From NCBI GenBank assembly GCA_003488415.1, contig DNLQ01000064.1, positions 1-14,821 of the forward strand: 14,821 nucleotides of DNA, in the 5' to 3' direction. A program made the position numbers and the translations under genes. Positions 12,457 to 14,821 of the stretch are shown in pieces. Below the pieces are notes generated by a model, which saw only the letters and a list, made by a program, of their open reading frames with translations, was not told the origin of the DNA and searched no databases. Numbering within the stretch: position 1 is the first letter of the stretch; every line of letters begins with the position of its first letter. Source of the DNA: Ruminococcus sp. Its GTDB lineage: Bacteria > Bacillota > Clostridia > Oscillospirales > Ruminococcaceae.

Positions 12457-13827
12457 ATGATACATAAGTACAAGCTGGGCGGCTTCAATATCGTGCTGGA
12501 CGTCAACAGCGGAGGCGTTCACATCGTGGACGATCTGACTTATGACCTGCTGGATAATATAGAGCCTCCCTTTGAGGAAAAATGTCCCGTGAAGGTGGTG
12601 GAAAAGCTGTCGGGGAGCTACTCTGCCGAGGATGTTGAAAGCTGCTACCAGGAGCTTTCAGAGCTTTACAATGACGGCATACTCTTCTCCGAGGACGACT
12701 ACGAGAAGTACGCAAAGTACTCCGTCGCTTCACCCGTCAAGGCTATGTGCCTTAATATCGCACACGACTGTCAGCTCCGCTGCAAGTACTGCTTCGCTTC
12801 CACAGGTGACTTCGGCAAGGGCAGAAAGCTGATGACTTTCGAGACCGGTAAGCACGCTATCGACTTCCTGCTGGAAAAGTCCCTGGACCGTGAGAACCTG
12901 GAGCTTGACTTCTTCGGCGGCGAGCCCCTTATGAACTTCGGCGTTGTCAAGCAGATCGTTGAGTACGCCCGCTCCCGTGAGAAGGAGTTCGGCAAGCACT
13001 TCCGCTTCACTATCACTACAAACGGGCTCCTGCTGGACGACGAAAAGATCGACTTCATCAACCGTGAGATGTCAAATGTGGTGCTCTCCATCGACGGACG
13101 CAAAGAGGTCAACGACTATATGCGCATACTCCCCAACGGCAAGGGCTGCTATGATATCATAGTCCCCAAGTACAAAAAGCTGGTGGAGGGCAGAGGCGAT
13201 AAGGAGTACTACGTGCGAGGCACCTTCACTAACCGCAACCTTGACTTCTCCGATGACGTTTTCGCACTCTATGATGCAGGCTTCGACCAGATCTCCATTG
13301 AGCCCGTTGTGGGCGAGGGCGAGGAATACGCTCTTACCGAGGCTGAACTGCCGGCGGTATTCAAGGAGTACGAGAAGCTGGCTGAACGCATTCTGGAGAA
13401 CGAGAAGAAGGGCGGAAAATTCAACTTCTTCCACTTCATGATCGACCTTGACCAGGGCCCCTGCGCTATCAAGAGACTCCGTGGATGCGGATGCGGCAAT
13501 GACTACGTTGCTATCACTCCCGACGGAGACATCTACCCCTGTCACCAGTTCGTCGGCATCGACGAGTATAAAATGGGCAACATCGACGAGGGTACCTTCA
13601 ATAACGAGATGAAAACAGACTTCGCAAAGGCTCATGTGTACTCAAAGCCCGAATGCCGGAACTGCTGGGCAAAGTTCTACTGCTCCGGCGGCTGCAACGC
13701 CAACAACTATCAGTACAACGGCGATATCCGTTCCGCATACAAGCTCTCCTGCGAGCTTGAAAAGAAGCGTCTGGAGGTCGCTATTATGATGAAGGCTTTC
13801 CGCACCTACGGTGAGCCTGAGGACTGA
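12457..13827 (+). CDS. scfB: SCIFF maturase, SPASM-domain radical SAM thioether synthase
   Basis: This 456-residue protein has an N-terminal RRE (PqqD-like, about 1-90) that binds the precursor leader. The radical SAM barrel follows, with the [4Fe-4S]-SAM motif C105-QLR-C109-KY-C112, the F-x-GGEP motif (153-157) and FTITTNG (184-190). The C-terminal SPASM region carries cysteines at 336, 344, 346, 362, 400, 403, 409, 413 and 432, enough for two auxiliary iron-sulphur clusters. It cleaves SAM to a 5'-deoxyadenosyl radical and forms Cys-to-Thr thioether cross-links in the SCIFF peptide (CteB is the characterised homologue). The ribosome site is GAAAGGA, nine bases before the ATG. It lies 95 bases after the peptide gene and downstream of the internal terminator, so it is probably made at a much lower level. 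The protein is complete and no motif is missing. Confidence 0.97.
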   Translation: MIHKYKLGGFNIVLDVNSGGVHIVDDLTYDLLDNIEPPFEEKCPVKVVEKLSGSYSAEDVESCYQELSELYNDGILFSEDDYEKYAKYSVASPVKAMCLNIAHDCQLRCKYCFASTGDFGKGRKLMTFETGKHAIDFLLEKSLDRENLELDFFGGEPLMNFGVVKQIVEYARSREKEFGKHFRFTITTNGLLLDDEKIDFINREMSNVVLSIDGRKEVNDYMRILPNGKGCYDIIVPKYKKLVEGRGDKEYYVRGTFTNRNLDFSDDVFALYDAGFDQISIEPVVGEGEEYALTEAELPAVFKEYEKLAERILENEKKGGKFNFFHFMIDLDQGPCAIKRLRGCGCGNDYVAITPDGDIYPCHQFVGIDEYKMGNIDEGTFNNEMKTDFAKAHVYSKPECRNCWAKFYCSGGCNANNYQYNGDIRSAYKLSCELEKKRLEVAIMMKAFRTYGEPED

Positions 13828-13908
13828 TACCGCACACGCTCACCGATCGGTATCCGCATACAAGTCAAGCCCCGGAGCAGCTAAGTCAGATACCCATATA
13901 GAAGTTTA

Positions 13909-13938
13909 GCCCCTGAGTGTTACAAAGCACTCAGGGGC
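13909..13938 (+). terminator. terminator-like hairpin after the maturase gene
   Basis: GCCCCTGAGTG (13909-13919) pairs perfectly with CACTCAGGGGC (13928-13938) across 8 bases, and ATTGTGCATATTTAT follows. The stem is strong but the T-tract is broken, so efficiency is uncertain. Lying between convergent genes, it may also slow transcription from the hydrolase side. The rest of 13828-13996 holds only a weak hairpin GATACCG/CGGTATC (13826-13832, 13848-13854) and no gene. Confidence 0.75.
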
Positions 13939-13996
13939 ATTGTGCATATTTATGTTGCTAAGCTAAATCAGAATTTGTAGACTTCAAATCAGATTT

Positions 13997-14770
13997 TCAA
14001 TCGCAGACTTTTCTCAGCATCTGAAGATATTCCTCTGTGTTTCTTACAGAATAAGTCATGTGACCATAACCGCTAACGATCTTGAACTTTGCATTTGGAT
14101 ATGCGGTTTTTACCAGTTTATAGCATGTCTTATATGCTTTCTCTTCCTTTGCATAAAAAAAATGCATTTTCTGCTGCTCTTTTTTTGAAAACACAGGGTA
14201 ATCGAAGGTATAGCAACATTCATTCTCGGCTTTGATACTTTGATCGGTCAAATATGGCGCAACCTCAATGCAACCAGCAATCAAGGAACGTAAGCTTTCC
14301 GTATCGCCATTGGTGAACTTTTCAAGAAACTTCCAGGACATAACCTCTTCTATAGTTTTATCCCTCATCATGCCAATCATAGTTTTGAACTTAAAATACA
14401 TAAACGCCTTATAAGGCTTCGACAATTTGATGCATGGTGCTCCATCGAAAAATGCTTTGTCAACATGAAAGCCTGTTTGTACAAGCTGATGCATAAGTTC
14501 GATGCCTACCTCACCTCCCATGGATTGTCCGTAGATCATCCTTACAGAATTTATATTCTTCTCTCTAAGATACGCTGCAATCTCTCCGGCTTCCTTCTGT
14601 CTGGTAGTGAATACACTATTCCCATAGTGACCATTATAATCTCCGGTTATAATACAGTAATCATCCTTTAGGTCTTTATAAAGATAGTCCAGCGCCCTTG
14701 ACGGGCAAAACGATCCTGGCAGCATAACTATGACAGGGTTATTTTCCTTTCCGTATGTATAGAATTTCAA
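13997..14770 (-). CDS. alpha/beta hydrolase
   Basis: The protein has 257 residues from a TTG start at 14770, with AAGGAG ten bases upstream and no in-frame ATG or GTG between. The alpha/beta-hydrolase layout is clear. The oxyanion-side strand VIVMLPGSF (13-21) comes first, then the nucleophile elbow G81-Q-S83-M-G-G, and the catalytic His is in GYGH237MTYS near the C-terminus. The acid is probably one of E209/E210 after strand FFYAK, or another residue not obvious by eye. The lid region (about 113-195) is helical and distinctive. The substrate cannot be told; esterase, thioesterase or lipase-like activity is possible. There is no signal peptide, so it should be cytoplasmic. Its DNA is much richer in A and T than the neighbours and uses AT-ending codons, a sign of separate origin. 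It converges on the SCIFF unit and is not functionally tied to it. Confidence 0.88.
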   Translation of the reverse strand: MKFYTYGKENNPVIVMLPGSFCPSRALDYLYKDLKDDYCIITGDYNGHYGNSVFTTRQKEAGEIAAYLREKNINSVRMIYGQSMGGEVGIELMHQLVQTGFHVDKAFFDGAPCIKLSKPYKAFMYFKFKTMIGMMRDKTIEEVMSWKFLEKFTNGDTESLRSLIAGCIEVAPYLTDQSIKAENECCYTFDYPVFSKKEQQKMHFFYAKEEKAYKTCYKLVKTAYPNAKFKIVSGYGHMTYSVRNTEEYLQMLRKVCD

Positions 14771-14786
14771 TTCACAATGTCTCCTT

Positions 14787-14801
14787 AAAAGTCAGACTTT
14801 T
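14787..14801. promoter_or_regulatory. short palindrome just upstream of the hydrolase ribosome site
   Basis: AAAAGTC-A-GACTTTT is a perfect 7-base inverted repeat with a one-base centre, adjacent to the AAGGAG site of the hydrolase on the minus strand. It is placed like an operator. As RNA it could form only a small, weak hairpin. The promoter itself would lie beyond the window. Confidence 0.45.
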
Positions 14802-14821
14802 CCTCATTTCTACAAATTCCG

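Larger units (their letters stand above)
13971..14819. repeat. 11-bp inverted repeat bracketing the hydrolase gene
   Basis: GAATTTGTAGA (13971-13981) is an exact inverted match to TCTACAAATTC (14809-14819). The pair encloses the AT-rich hydrolase gene almost exactly. The right copy is two bases from the window end, so its true extent is not visible. It could be the ends of a small inserted segment or a chance match in AT-rich DNA. Confidence 0.35.

Noticed and set aside
13072..13635. Minus-strand open frame of 187 codons opposite the maturase
   Set aside because: It is a shadow of the scfB gene, with a repetitive Val/Leu-rich translation and no ribosome site of note.
4843..13827. A single biosynthetic cluster joining the solute-binding protein, ATPase and SCIFF genes
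   Set aside because: The SCIFF pair has its own promoter, and the upstream ATPase is a YifB/ComM type, not a transporter. Proximity is the only link.

Overview
The window looks like chromosomal DNA of a low- to mid-GC Gram-positive anaerobe, most likely a Clostridia member near Ruminococcus / Oscillospiraceae. The grounds are strong AGGAG-type ribosome sites, near-consensus TTGACA/TATAAT promoters that all have 17-base spacers, lipoprotein and SEDS-type cell-wall genes, and above all a SCIFF peptide with its radical SAM maturase, a hallmark of Clostridia. No species is claimed. Most of the DNA is GC-balanced (a sampled row in the maturase is about 57% GC). The last ~850 bases are clearly more AT-rich (two sampled rows are 32% and 37% GC).

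Left arm, minus strand (1-2301): a tRNA pair (a partial tRNA at the edge and tRNA-Val(UAC)) is driven by a perfect consensus promoter. Upstream of it is a two-gene unit read leftwards: a zinc-ribbon protein with two internal repeat arrays, then mscL, closed by an intrinsic terminator. A repeat-rich intergenic region (2199-2613) separates this unit from a divergent AraC-family regulator gene with its own consensus promoter.

Centre, plus strand (3442-12067): a promoter overlapping the end of the araC gene precedes six closely spaced same-strand genes (gaps 77, 68, 44, 12 and 24 bases), probably one operon. They encode a membrane-anchored M15/VanY-like protein whose active-site residues look lost, an orphan family-5 solute-binding lipoprotein, the glycogen branching enzyme GlgB, an Ala-rich multi-pass membrane protein of unknown role, a YifB/ComM-type AAA+ ATPase and a RodA/FtsW-type SEDS glycan polymerase. 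A cell-envelope theme is visible, but no single pathway unites them.

Right arm: the ranthipeptide unit (12104-13827) has a 45-residue precursor with six cysteines (SCIFF) and its SPASM radical SAM maturase, separated by an excellent intrinsic terminator that should make the peptide far more abundant than the enzyme. The peptide promoter sits among several inverted repeats. After a terminator-like hairpin comes a convergent, AT-rich alpha/beta hydrolase gene with a TTG start, bracketed by an 11-base inverted repeat, which may be an acquired gene.

The observations most worth following up are the palindrome-rich SCIFF promoter and internal terminator, the apparently dead M15 peptidase with an acidic insert, an EF-hand-like loop inside the solute-binding protein, and the two repeat arrays of the zinc-ribbon protein. 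I found no CRISPR array, insertion sequence, phage gene or clearly new multi-gene system.
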